From: Lentisphaerota bacterium
GTDB lineage: Bacteria; Verrucomicrobiota; Kiritimatiellia; JAAZAB01
Assembly: GCA_020201415.1 (NCBI GenBank)
Contig: JAIVGW010000272.1
Span: forward strand, 1-7,166
Length of the DNA: 7,166 bases
Reading direction: 5' to 3'
Positions 1-5,186 of this stretch are shown in pieces. The notes under the pieces are model-generated. The model made no database searches. It was not told where the DNA came from and worked only from the letters and a program-made list of their open reading frames with translations. The translations under genes were made by a program, and so were the position numbers. Positions within the stretch are counted from its first letter, which is position 1. Each line of letters opens with the position of its first letter.

Positions 1-126
1 CTCATAGGCAACCTGCCAGTCCAGATCGTCATCGCCGTTGCGGCCTTTGTGTTTATATGGCGGGCGCGGATCAATCCGGCGCTGGTCATGGTGCTGGCGG
101 GACTGGCCGGCGCCCTGATCTTCTAA
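1..126 (+). CDS. Chromate transporter family protein, C-terminal fragment
   Basis: This is the last 41 codons of a gene that begins before the window, ending in TAA at 124-126. The visible peptide contains one hydrophobic segment (IVIAVAAFVFIW), a short positively charged loop with the N-P pair of ARINPAL, and a second hydrophobic segment ending GLAGALIF. A short basic loop with Asn-Pro followed by a glycine-rich helix ending right at the C-terminus is what the CHR (chromate ion transporter) family usually shows. Those proteins are inner-membrane anion transporters linked to chromate efflux. The call rests on about 40 residues, so another polytopic membrane protein is possible. The gene runs tail-to-tail into the LemA gene and their stop codons overlap. 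Confidence 0.6.
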   Translation, partial: LIGNLPVQIVIAVAAFVFIWRARINPALVMVLAGLAGALIF

Positions 127-575
127 ACGGGTCGGAACAGCTCCATCGGCCTGAATCCGGCCAGGCGCGCGGGAAGACCGAAGGACATGGTCGTCATGCG
201 CGTATTGTAGATTAATACCTGCATATTGTAAAATTCCGCCGTGATCTGGACGCGGCGGAACAGGCTGTCAAACCGTTCCTGCCCGACAGCAGGAGCCATT
301 GAGTTTAGCGTTGCGGTCAATGCCTGCTCATCCTGAAACCGGGCGGATAAATCCGACGCCGGCTCTTTTGCCAGAATCTGTTCAAGCTCGGCCAGGCACG
401 CGGGCGCGCCCGTACCGGACTTCAGCAACTCCCGCGCCCAATCCTGACGGGCCGTCAATTGCTCATCAAGTTGCCGCCAGGCTTCCCGCGCCTGCCGGCG
501 CAGCCGCTCCAGCCCCTTGATCACGCGCCATTGCCACCACAACAGTAGAACTATCAGCAAAATAATCAAAATCAT
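123..575 (-). CDS. LemA family protein
   Basis: The product is 150 residues. An N-terminal membrane segment (residues 1-15, MILIILLIVLLLWWQ) is followed by a charged, mostly helical domain. The pattern REAWRQLDEQLTARQDW (30-46) matches the LemA opening 'AW.QLd.QL..R', and RVQITAEFYNMQVLIYN (108-124) matches the family's 'AR.fYN..V..YN' block. The last part (LPARLAGFRPMELF) corresponds to the usual 'P...A...GF....F' ending. LemA proteins are membrane-anchored with a soluble helical bundle; their biochemical role is not settled. I place the start at 575 because GGGAG (585-589) lies 9 nt upstream and the hydrophobic anchor begins there; an in-frame ATG at 644 would add 23 non-family residues. 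The protein is somewhat shorter than typical LemA (about 180-200). The TPM-domain or HtpX genes often found beside lemA are not visible here. The gene diverges from the methyltransferase gene. Confidence 0.8.
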   Translation of the reverse strand: MILIILLIVLLLWWQWRVIKGLERLRRQAREAWRQLDEQLTARQDWARELLKSGTGAPACLAELEQILAKEPASDLSARFQDEQALTATLNSMAPAVGQERFDSLFRRVQITAEFYNMQVLIYNTRMTTMSFGLPARLAGFRPMELFRPV

Positions 576-716
576 CGCAATCCGCTCCCGCCGGGCCCCG
601 CAGGACATTGGTTGTAAGAAGAAGTTCCCCCATGCCATTCGCACGGAAATCCGATAACATAATCGGACGCCCCGCCAATGTCAAACGCGCATTCTGGGCG
701 TCTGGGATCCACGCAC

Positions 717-831
717 GGCTGCGTCATTCTCGGCGGCTCGCCCGGCGGGCTTGCCCTACCCACGGTAAATGCTTATGAAATGGTAGGGAGAGGTCTCCGA
801 CCGAGCCGTCTTGCCCGAGAATGACGCAGCC
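717..831. repeat. Long imperfect palindrome, possible REP/MITE-like element
   Basis: Two perfect 17-nt inverted arms lie at 717-733 (GGCTGCGTCATTCTCGG) and 815-831. Further pairing continues inward: GGCTCG (735-740) with CGAGCC (802-807), and CCCTACC (754-760) with GGTAGGG (782-788), leaving a loop of about 21 nt. The 8-mer GATCCACG occurs just outside on both sides in direct orientation (706-713 and 837-844), which could be a target-site duplication. The element sits between two divergent genes, so it is not a simple 3'-end terminator of either. It encodes nothing. A short non-autonomous element or an extragenic palindrome family fits best; only a search for further copies would tell. Confidence 0.7.
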
Positions 832-869
832 CTGGCGATCCACGGGCGCGCGATAAATTCATAAATCAA

Positions 870-898
870 TTGACCGTCCTGATGAGGTAATCTATGTT
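870..898 (+). promoter_or_regulatory. Sigma70-type promoter for the homocysteine methyltransferase gene
   Basis: TTGACC (870-875, five of six matches to TTGACA) is followed after exactly 17 nt by TATGTT (893-898, four of six to TATAAT). Transcription would begin near 904-906, giving a very short leader just before the AAGGAG ribosome binding site at 906-911. An in-frame ATG at 894 lies inside the -10 box, which argues that translation starts at 918 instead. Confidence 0.55.
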
Positions 899-917
899 AT
901 ACAAAAAGGAGACATGC

Positions 918-1805
918 ATGCCGAGTATAATCCAGAAACTGAAGGCGGGCCTACCGCTGATTTCCGACGGCGCCTGGGGCACCATGCTGCAACAGTCCGG
1001 CCTGACACCCGGCGAATGCCCCGAATTGTGGTGCCTGACCCACCGCGACAAGGTGCTGGCCATCGCGCGCGCCTACGTGGAAGCCGGCGCCGACATGATC
1101 GAGACCAATAGTTTTGGCGGCACCCGCTACAAACTGGAATTCTTCGGTCTGGCCGAACGGGTACGGGAAATCAATCTGGCGGCCGCGGCCATATCACGCG
1201 AAGCCGCCGGCCCTGAACGGCTGGTGCTGGGCTCCATGGGGCCGACAGGCAAGATGCTGCTAATGGGTGATGTCACGCCGGACGATCTGTACCAGGCTTT
1301 CAAGGAACAGGCCCTGGCCCTCGCGGAAGGCGGCGCCGATGTCGCCTGCATTGAGACCATGTCCGACTTGGAGGAAGCCGGCCTGGCCCTGCGCGCCGTG
1401 CGTGAAAACACCACGCTGGAAGCTGTATGCACCTTGACCTTCGAGCGCAATACCAAGGGCGAATACCGCACCATGATGGGCGTCAGCCCGACCCAGGCCG
1501 CGGAATTCTGCCTGCAGCAAGGCGCCCAGGTCATCGGCGCGAATTGCGGCAACGGCTTCGATGCCATGGTGGACGTGGTACGCGAAATGCGCGCCGCCGC
1601 GCCACAGGCGCCGATCCTGGTGCATGCCAATGCCGGCGCGCCGCAATCGGTGAACGGCCAAACGGTTTTTAATGAAAAACCGGCGGATGCGGCCGCCCGG
1701 GTGCCGGCTCTGCTGGAAGCCGGGGCCAACATCATCGGCGGCTGCTGCGGCACCACGCCGGAACATATTGCCGCACTGGCCGCCGCCGTGCGGAGCGACG
1801 GCTGA
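918..1805 (+). CDS. Homocysteine S-methyltransferase family protein (single domain)
   Basis: The 295-residue product is a single (beta/alpha)8 homocysteine-binding domain, the same module that forms the N-terminus of cobalamin-dependent methionine synthase. Family landmarks in order: DGAWGTMLQ (17-25), the substrate-side motif IETNSFGGTRYKL (61-73), GSMGPTG (105-111), IETMSD (145-150), and the zinc/thiolate ligands Cys210 (GANCGNG) and Cys276-Cys277 (GGCCGTTPEHI). All three cysteines needed to bind zinc and activate homocysteine are present. The start at 918 follows from AAGGAG at 906-911 with a 6-nt spacing; the upstream in-frame ATG at 894 overlaps the promoter. Length equals one domain, so the folate, cobalamin and reactivation modules of MetH are absent. 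The methyl donor could be S-methylmethionine, betaine or a separate corrinoid protein; the sequence does not decide. It appears to be monocistronic. Confidence 0.92.
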   Translation: MPSIIQKLKAGLPLISDGAWGTMLQQSGLTPGECPELWCLTHRDKVLAIARAYVEAGADMIETNSFGGTRYKLEFFGLAERVREINLAAAAISREAAGPERLVLGSMGPTGKMLLMGDVTPDDLYQAFKEQALALAEGGADVACIETMSDLEEAGLALRAVRENTTLEAVCTLTFERNTKGEYRTMMGVSPTQAAEFCLQQGAQVIGANCGNGFDAMVDVVREMRAAAPQAPILVHANAGAPQSVNGQTVFNEKPADAAARVPALLEAGANIIGGCCGTTPEHIAALAAAVRSDG

Positions 1806-2199
1806 GCCGACGCGTCATCCGGCATCACCATCTCGTCAAGAAAATCCTGGATAAAAGCAAAGATTTCATTGGCGGTCATGGTTCTCTGCAACATATGGGG
1901 GCGATCCGCTGCCCACAGCCACGATCCTGGCGTCTCCATCAGATCGTCAACCTCGACCGCACCCTCGGCAGCTTGATACGCCGGACGCTGCGCCTGGGTG
2001 CATCGCCTCATGGTGACACGTCAAGCGGACATTAGCCGCATAAAACAAACAGCAGAATCAGTCCGGACTCCAGTATTGCGTCTCGTGATGTTTCATAGTC
2101 CGGTTGAACATCAGACGCATCAGCAGCGGACGGGGAGGCACGCTTTCCCGCACAGGCGTCTGTGCGCTTTGCGCAGCGACGTATGGTGCCGCCGGGAAT
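1806..2199. other. Intergenic region without a convincing gene; possible gene remnant
   Basis: No good coding sequence fills this gap. On the minus strand an open frame starts at 2011, and its first 70 or so codons (to about 1806) have protein-like composition, including EIFAFIQDFLDEMV near 1872-1831. The frame then runs antisense through most of the methyltransferase gene, where it is clearly a shadow. It has no good ribosome binding site and no family I recognise, so it may be the remnant of a gene cut by rearrangement. A second minus-strand stretch (2199-2032) continues in the same frame past the TGA stop of the gene at 2200-2760 for 55 open codons to TAA. It has no start of its own that I trust. 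The composition changes from GC-rich to A+T-rich within or just after this gap. Confidence 0.5.
2149..2175 (-). other. Two overlapping, mutually exclusive stem-loops
   Basis: CGCACAG (2149-2155) pairs perfectly with CTGTGCG (2160-2166) around a 4-nt loop. TGCGC (2163-2167) pairs with GCGCA (2171-2175) around TTT. They share 2163-2166, so only one can form at a time. They lie 25-51 bp downstream of the minus-strand gene that ends at 2200. There is no T-run after them on the minus strand, so they are not a standard intrinsic terminator, but they could protect or end that transcript. Confidence 0.45.
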
Positions 2200-2760
2200 T
2201 CATTTCCGCTTCTTGAACTCAATCAGCGACGTCTTCCCGATGATTTCAACAACCGTAAGTTCAAACTGGTTGCCCTCTTGATCTTCCGCTCTGAGGCGTC
2301 GGCCGAGTTGGAATGGAACTGGTTGCTGCGTTCCGTCATTGATCGAGATATTGTCTGCATATATGTAGAGGCGATTATAGGTGTCGTGGATGGGGCTAAT
2401 CCGCCCGGTCAAGCCCGGCACATATCCCGTGCCATTGGCGCAGACTACAGAACCCGTATCCTGCTGTTTACGGAGTGTGATCTCCAGCGCATTGTCGGGG
2501 TTGTGGCCACTCTTGCGAAATGCCCTAAAGTCCGGGTGAGCGCAGAACACGACAACCGACCCCTTGGACTCCCACATTAAGTCCAATTTCCCGTTCTCAT
2601 CAGTCTGCCCGGTCTTGTACAACTTTTTAACTGGATGAACGAAGACCACTTCGGCATCCTGCACTGGATTGCCCACAGGGTCGCTTACTGAGATCGTTCC
2701 GGCCGTCGCGAGCGTGACCGCCAAGAGATGCAGTGAAACCCACGATAATACGATACGCAT
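2200..2760 (-). CDS. Exported protein with carboxypeptidase-regulatory-like domain
   Basis: The 186-residue product starts with a Sec signal peptide (MRIVLSWVSLHLLAVTLATA, cleavage likely after residue 20). The start at 2760 is set by AAGGAG at 2769-2774, 8 nt upstream; an in-frame ATG at 2811 would put a charged 17-residue stretch before the signal. Residues 22-95 match a carboxypeptidase-regulatory/Cna-B-like beta-sandwich: VSDPVGNPVQDAEVVF, then TDENGKLDLMW and a strand-rich VVVFCAHPDFRAF. The remainder is a separate conserved-looking module with GTGYVPGLTGRISPI (110-124), LYIYADNISIN (131-141) and a basic end (FKKRK). I know the first domain type but cannot give a function; such proteins are usually periplasmic or outer-surface. 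Two cysteines (73 and 107) could form a disulfide. It lies 102 bp downstream of the CBS gene with no terminator seen between them. Confidence 0.75.
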   Translation of the reverse strand: MRIVLSWVSLHLLAVTLATAGTISVSDPVGNPVQDAEVVFVHPVKKLYKTGQTDENGKLDLMWESKGSVVVFCAHPDFRAFRKSGHNPDNALEITLRKQQDTGSVVCANGTGYVPGLTGRISPIHDTYNRLYIYADNISINDGTQQPVPFQLGRRLRAEDQEGNQFELTVVEIIGKTSLIEFKKRK

Positions 2761-2862
2761 TTTTGGTTCTCCTTTCCCGGTATGATAAATCTGACTTCGT
2801 TTCCGGTACACATCATCTTTTATACGGAGATATTTACGGATTCAGCGAATCGACTATACACC

Positions 2863-3309
2863 TCACGCAGGATAGGATCCAGTAATGTAGTTCTCCAGCA
2901 TCTTGTTCTCATGCTTCATGGCTGACAACTGGCTTTTGACAATGTCGCCGATAGAAATAACGCCCGCTAGTTTTCCTTCCTTGATGATCGGTAAATGACG
3001 GATACGATTGTTGGTCATAACCGTCATCACATAGTCCAGATCATCGTCATCGGTGCCGACTATGAGTTTATCTTTAGGGGTCATAAGTTTCCTCACTTTG
3101 CACTGAGCAAGGCTGCCATTGCCGGCGTGCACCTGTCGGAGAATATCGCGTTCTGAGAGGATACCGGAAATGCTTCCGTCCGGCGCCGTTACAACTAGCG
3201 ATCCCACTCCATGATGGATCAGCTTAGCCAGCGCTTCAACGGACTCCTTCTCTTCGTTGATTGTAATGACCTGATCACCTTTGATTTTCAATAGATCACG
3301 GACTTTCAT
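2863..3309 (-). CDS. Two-CBS-domain protein
   Basis: This is a compact 148-residue cytoplasmic protein made of a CBS pair (Bateman module) and nothing else. CBS1 spans about residues 5-65, with the signature VGSLVVTAPDGSISGILSERDILR (35-58). CBS2 spans about 75-130, with IRHLPIIKEGKLAGVISIGDIVK (103-125). The linker KVRKLMTPKD and the tail ENKMLENYITG are typical of the small stand-alone family seen in many proteobacteria. CBS pairs bind adenosine nucleotides (AMP, ATP, SAM or NAD) and act as energy or redox sensors, usually by dimerising or docking on a partner. No partner enzyme is evident here. The start is secure: AAGGAG at 3318-3323 is 8 nt from ATG. An imperfect hairpin lies just upstream (3329-3369). 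Confidence 0.92.
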   Translation of the reverse strand: MKVRDLLKIKGDQVITINEEKESVEALAKLIHHGVGSLVVTAPDGSISGILSERDILRQVHAGNGSLAQCKVRKLMTPKDKLIVGTDDDDLDYVMTVMTNNRIRHLPIIKEGKLAGVISIGDIVKSQLSAMKHENKMLENYITGSYPA

Positions 3310-3676
3310 ATTTGTTTCTCCTTTTTTTCATCGGCCAGCAGCTATTGCAATAACGGCTATTGGCTGACGATGGTGGCTCTTCGTGTTATTGGTTTTAAGT
3401 GCAGAATATGGTGTTGATGGTGGGAAAACAAGGATAATCGGTGGGTGCTTTGTATTAAGGGGCACGGCTCGACTTTCAATATATCTATCCAACACTGATC
3501 GGCCATTGCCCGCAGAGACGCATCTTGCACATCTTAGATATCTACATATTAACGATTCGTTATCAAGAGCTTATATTCCGGCTGAACCTCTTTTGTCAGC
3601 AGATGTTTGGATAACGTTCATAATTGAATCAGCCAGTATTTTTGCCTTGAAACCAAAACCCTCTGCATCAAAAATT
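3310..3676. other. A+T-rich gap with imperfect hairpins, little or no coding
   Basis: There is no gene here that I trust apart from the small candidate at 3571-3699. Two structures stand out. An imperfect hairpin at 3329-3369 is centred on TATTGCAATA, right before the ribosome binding site of the CBS gene. A longer, weaker one at 3547-3622 pairs TATTAAC/GTTCATA, then GTTATC/GATAAC after a 5-nt bulge, then GCTGA/TCAGC. A plus-strand open frame (3383-3748) starts at GTG without a ribosome binding site and runs antisense into the lipoprotein gene, so I do not accept it. Confidence 0.4.
3329..3369 (-). promoter_or_regulatory. Imperfect hairpin upstream of the CBS gene
   Basis: CATCGGCCA and AGC-TATTG on one side pair with CAATAACGGCT and TGGCTGACG on the other, with a few mismatches and a 2-nt bulge. 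On the minus strand the hairpin ends 5 nt before the A-run that leads into AAGGAG (3318-3323). It could be part of the 5' leader of the CBS mRNA and affect access to its ribosome binding site, or it could be the remnant of a repeat. A terminator is unlikely, as it is followed by A rather than T residues on the minus strand. Confidence 0.3.
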
Positions 3677-3699
3677 TTATTTGGCTTCCGCTTTGACAT
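3571..3699 (-). CDS. Candidate small protein, 42 residues, overlapping the lipoprotein gene
   Basis: An ATG at 3699 opens a 42-codon frame ending in TAA at 3571. Its first 23 nt overlap the end of the lipoprotein gene in another frame. The peptide looks protein-like: a basic start (MSKRKPNK), then a charged and hydrophobic helix-type stretch (FKAKILADSIMNVIQ) and a polar end. The only ribosome-binding-like sequence, AAGGAAG, is about 15 nt upstream, which is too far to be good. I recognise no family. It may be chance open frame in A+T-rich DNA; the composition alone does not settle it. Confidence 0.22.
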   Translation of the reverse strand: MSKRKPNKIFDAEGFGFKAKILADSIMNVIQTSADKRGSAGI

Positions 3700-4093
3700 A
3701 GATATCTTTAGGTGCTTCCTTGAAGAACTTGAAAAGGGCTGGGCATAGCCAGCCCTCTTCATTAAATTGCGGACAATAGTACCAGTTCCCGCTCGTGTCC
3801 TTCCGCTTCCACTCCAGCTTGTGGGTGTACCCCGGGAACTCCTGCGCAGAGAAGATGAGTCGGAACCCTTGATCCGCGTCGGGAATATCGGCGACAAGTT
3901 TGTCCATCATCTGGGGAATGCCAGCAACGAACGGTTCTTGCTTGAGCCCACGGCTGGGCTCGTCAAAGACCCACGTTCCCGCATGCTTGTACGGGGCGAT
4001 GACAAGCAACGAGTTGGATGTTGCTTCTACAGGCTCATCACGACACCCGACGAGTAAGGCAACGGCAGCAATGATCAGTACGATACATTTCAT
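3677..4093 (-). CDS. Small lipoprotein, DUF6717-like
   Basis: The product is 138 residues. The lipoprotein signal MKCIVLIIAAVALLVGC has lipobox LVGC and lipidation expected at Cys17. The mature part has a recognisable pattern: GTWVFDEPSRGLKQEPFVAG (39-58), IPQMMDKLVADIPDADQGFRLIFS, FPGYTHKLEW (86-95) and GNWYYCPQFNEEGWLCPALFKFF (102-124), ending in KAEAK. I associate this W-FD / EPFV-G / GWLCPALF pattern from memory with proteins annotated DUF6717, whose function is unknown; a profile search should confirm it. Two cysteines (107 and 117) might pair after export. The start follows AAGGG at 4100-4104, 6 nt upstream, and that site overlaps the edge of the attC-like hairpin. Gene and hairpin together look like a cassette junction. 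Confidence 0.75.
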   Translation of the reverse strand: MKCIVLIIAAVALLVGCRDEPVEATSNSLLVIAPYKHAGTWVFDEPSRGLKQEPFVAGIPQMMDKLVADIPDADQGFRLIFSAQEFPGYTHKLEWKRKDTSGNWYYCPQFNEEGWLCPALFKFFKEAPKDIYVKAEAK

Positions 4094-4102
4094 TCTTTTC
4101 CC

Positions 4103-4190
4103 TTTTAACGTCAGCCCTGACCTGCTTCGGGTTTGTCGCAGAGCGAAGCGGCGCGGATAACCCGAAGTCGGGTCAAGGGCTTGGTTGGAC
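4103..4190 (-). mobile_element. Candidate integron attC-like recombination site
   Basis: Read on the minus strand, this 88-nt hairpin begins GTCCAAC (4190-4184, perfect RYYYAAC) and ends GTTAAAA (4109-4103, GTTRRRY except its last base). Between them the arms pair over about 30 nt: CAAGCCCTTGACC with GGTCAGGGCTGAC, then a perfect 9-bp block, CTTCGGGTT (4125-4133) with AACCCGAAG (4159-4167), around a 25-nt apex. The 5' arm has unpaired extra bases (one T and one C) compared with the 3' arm. In canonical attC sites the L'' arm has the extra base, so the polarity agrees with minus-strand cassettes. The stop of the preceding gene is 21 bp away and the next gene's AAGGG overlaps the last two bases. 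No integrase gene is in the window. A REP-type palindrome is the alternative. Confidence 0.5.
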
Positions 4191-4211
4191 GATCCGTTCT
4201 TTTGAGTTCAG

Positions 4212-4400
4212 TTAATCTTTAAAGTTTTTGCTTTTCAAATCACGCAAGAAATAGACTCCGACTATTGCAAAGCAGATAGCTGCAAAAGCATACAGCGTCA
4301 CATTTGGAACGCTGCCTCGGGGATGTTGCGAGATGGTCCTGCGATCTTCCAAATTAAAATGATATCTGTCGGATAGCCTCCCATGGAAAAATGGAATCAT
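4212..4400 (-). CDS. Small single-span membrane protein
   Basis: The product is 62 residues if started at the ATG at 4400, which has AGAGG six nt upstream. An in-frame ATG at 4424 would give 70 residues and lies 3 nt after the lipase stop. The N-terminal half is polar and charged (HGRLSDRYHFNLEDRRTIS). One hydrophobic segment follows (VTLYAFAAICFAIVGVYFL), then a basic tail (RDLKSKNFKD), which suggests a single membrane span with the tail in the cytoplasm. I recognise no family. It sits directly behind the lipase gene and is followed after 21 bp by the attC-like hairpin, so the two genes may travel as one cassette and be co-transcribed. Confidence 0.5.
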   Translation of the reverse strand: MIPFFHGRLSDRYHFNLEDRRTISQHPRGSVPNVTLYAFAAICFAIVGVYFLRDLKSKNFKD

Positions 4401-4427
4401 GGAATGCCTCTGAGCTCGATTCATGTT

Positions 4428-5150
4428 CTATTGTTGTTCTTTCCTTTGATGAAATCGGCCGGTGCCCAAAAAATGGATGGTTTCACGGATAGCTTGTTTG
4501 TTTCTTATAAGATACGGATGAGTGGCGTGAATGACAATATGGTCCGCCATTCCCGTCACCTTGGTCCGCCGCACGGAGACCTTGCCGTCGTCAGGGCCAG
4601 CAATCATCGTGAAGCTATTGATCCAGTTAATCGAGCGGTCCCCGGCAATTATGCCCAATTCAAAATTCACGGCCCCCAATTGATTTGGGATTGAGTCCGC
4701 TGCGGTGCCAAGTTGTTTGCCGCTTGGCCCATGGATCGCTTCAAAAAGCGCGAGATCGCCAAGCTTGTCTACGACTTCGCTGCCTTGATTGGGAGGGCCA
4801 AGCATCACAACCCTTCCCAAATGCTCAATGGAGTTGGATTTGAGATATTGACGAACAAGGATGCCGCCCAGGGAGTGCGTAACAAAGTGAACTTTAGACG
4901 CATCTGTGACCGCGGAATGAGCAAGTGCATTGGGAATGACGGTTTCTGCCAAATCCTGAAGAGCAGACGTACGTGACGGATAGTTTACGTTGAGGACAAA
5001 ATAACCTGCCGCTTCCAGTGCCGACGCCATTCTGGTCATTGAGCGATCGGTTCGACAAAGTCCGTGAAGAAGAATTACAGCCTCGGAAGCTACGGAGCCT
5101 GTCGCGGTCGCCAGCAGCATCCCTGCAAGCAATGTAATATGTGTGTTCAT
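4428..5150 (-). CDS. Exported alpha/beta-hydrolase, lipase/esterase-like
   Basis: The 240-residue product begins with a signal peptide (MNTHITLLAGMLLATATGSVAS). An alpha/beta-hydrolase core starts at once: strand AVILLHG (24-30, oxyanion-hole HG), then the nucleophile elbow VTHSLGG with Ser93. Asp187/Asp188 in AGPDDGKVSV are candidate acids, and His211 in THPYL is the probable catalytic base. The motif RTDRSM after the HG and the GPPNQGSEV loop (118-126) match short bacterial lipase/PGAP1-like esterases that cleave ester bonds of lipids or small acyl esters. All triad residues are in place, so an active enzyme is expected in the periplasm or outside the cell; its substrate cannot be told. There is no good Shine-Dalgarno before ATG 5150, and the frame is closed by TAA just upstream. 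A promoter-like pair lies at 5187-5214. The small membrane-protein gene follows directly. Confidence 0.85.
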   Translation of the reverse strand: MNTHITLLAGMLLATATGSVASEAVILLHGLCRTDRSMTRMASALEAAGYFVLNVNYPSRTSALQDLAETVIPNALAHSAVTDASKVHFVTHSLGGILVRQYLKSNSIEHLGRVVMLGPPNQGSEVVDKLGDLALFEAIHGPSGKQLGTAADSIPNQLGAVNFELGIIAGDRSINWINSFTMIAGPDDGKVSVRRTKVTGMADHIVIHATHPYLIRNKQAIRETIHFLGTGRFHQRKEQQ

Positions 5151-5186
5151 TTCATTTTACAAGGTGTGCCTTGGTTTTTTTAGGCC

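Noticed and set aside
894..917. ATG at 894 as start of the homocysteine methyltransferase
   Set aside because: It overlaps the -10 box and would place the ribosome binding site inside the coding sequence. The ATG at 918 has AAGGAG at the right distance.
2032..2199. In-frame continuation past the TGA stop at 2200 as readthrough or recoding
   Set aside because: No selenocysteine or readthrough signal is visible, the protein has a natural basic C-terminus at the stop, and strong stem-loops follow. The 55 extra codons are probably chance.
2104..2580. Plus-strand open frame of 158 codons
   Set aside because: It lies antisense over most of the exported beta-sandwich gene, which has a signal peptide and a good ribosome binding site. 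No start signal supports the plus frame.
2761..2862. Search for an attC-like site between the CBS gene and the beta-sandwich gene
   Set aside because: No RYYYAAC/GTTRRRY pair or long stem is present, so this junction does not support a cassette array.
3348..3391. CAATAAC (3348-3354) and GTTATTG (3385-3391) inverted pair as a second attC
   Set aside because: The ends do not fit RYYYAAC/GTTRRRY and the sequence between them does not pair.
3383..3748. Plus-strand open frame of 121 codons across the gap and the lipoprotein gene end
   Set aside because: It starts at GTG without a ribosome binding site, shows no family pattern, and its last third is antisense to a gene with a clear lipoprotein signal.
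5160..5181. CAAGG/CCTTG stem followed by a T-run on the plus strand, like an intrinsic terminator
   Set aside because: The stem has only 5 bp, and no plus-strand gene ends here. On the minus strand, where the genes are, the run is A rather than T.
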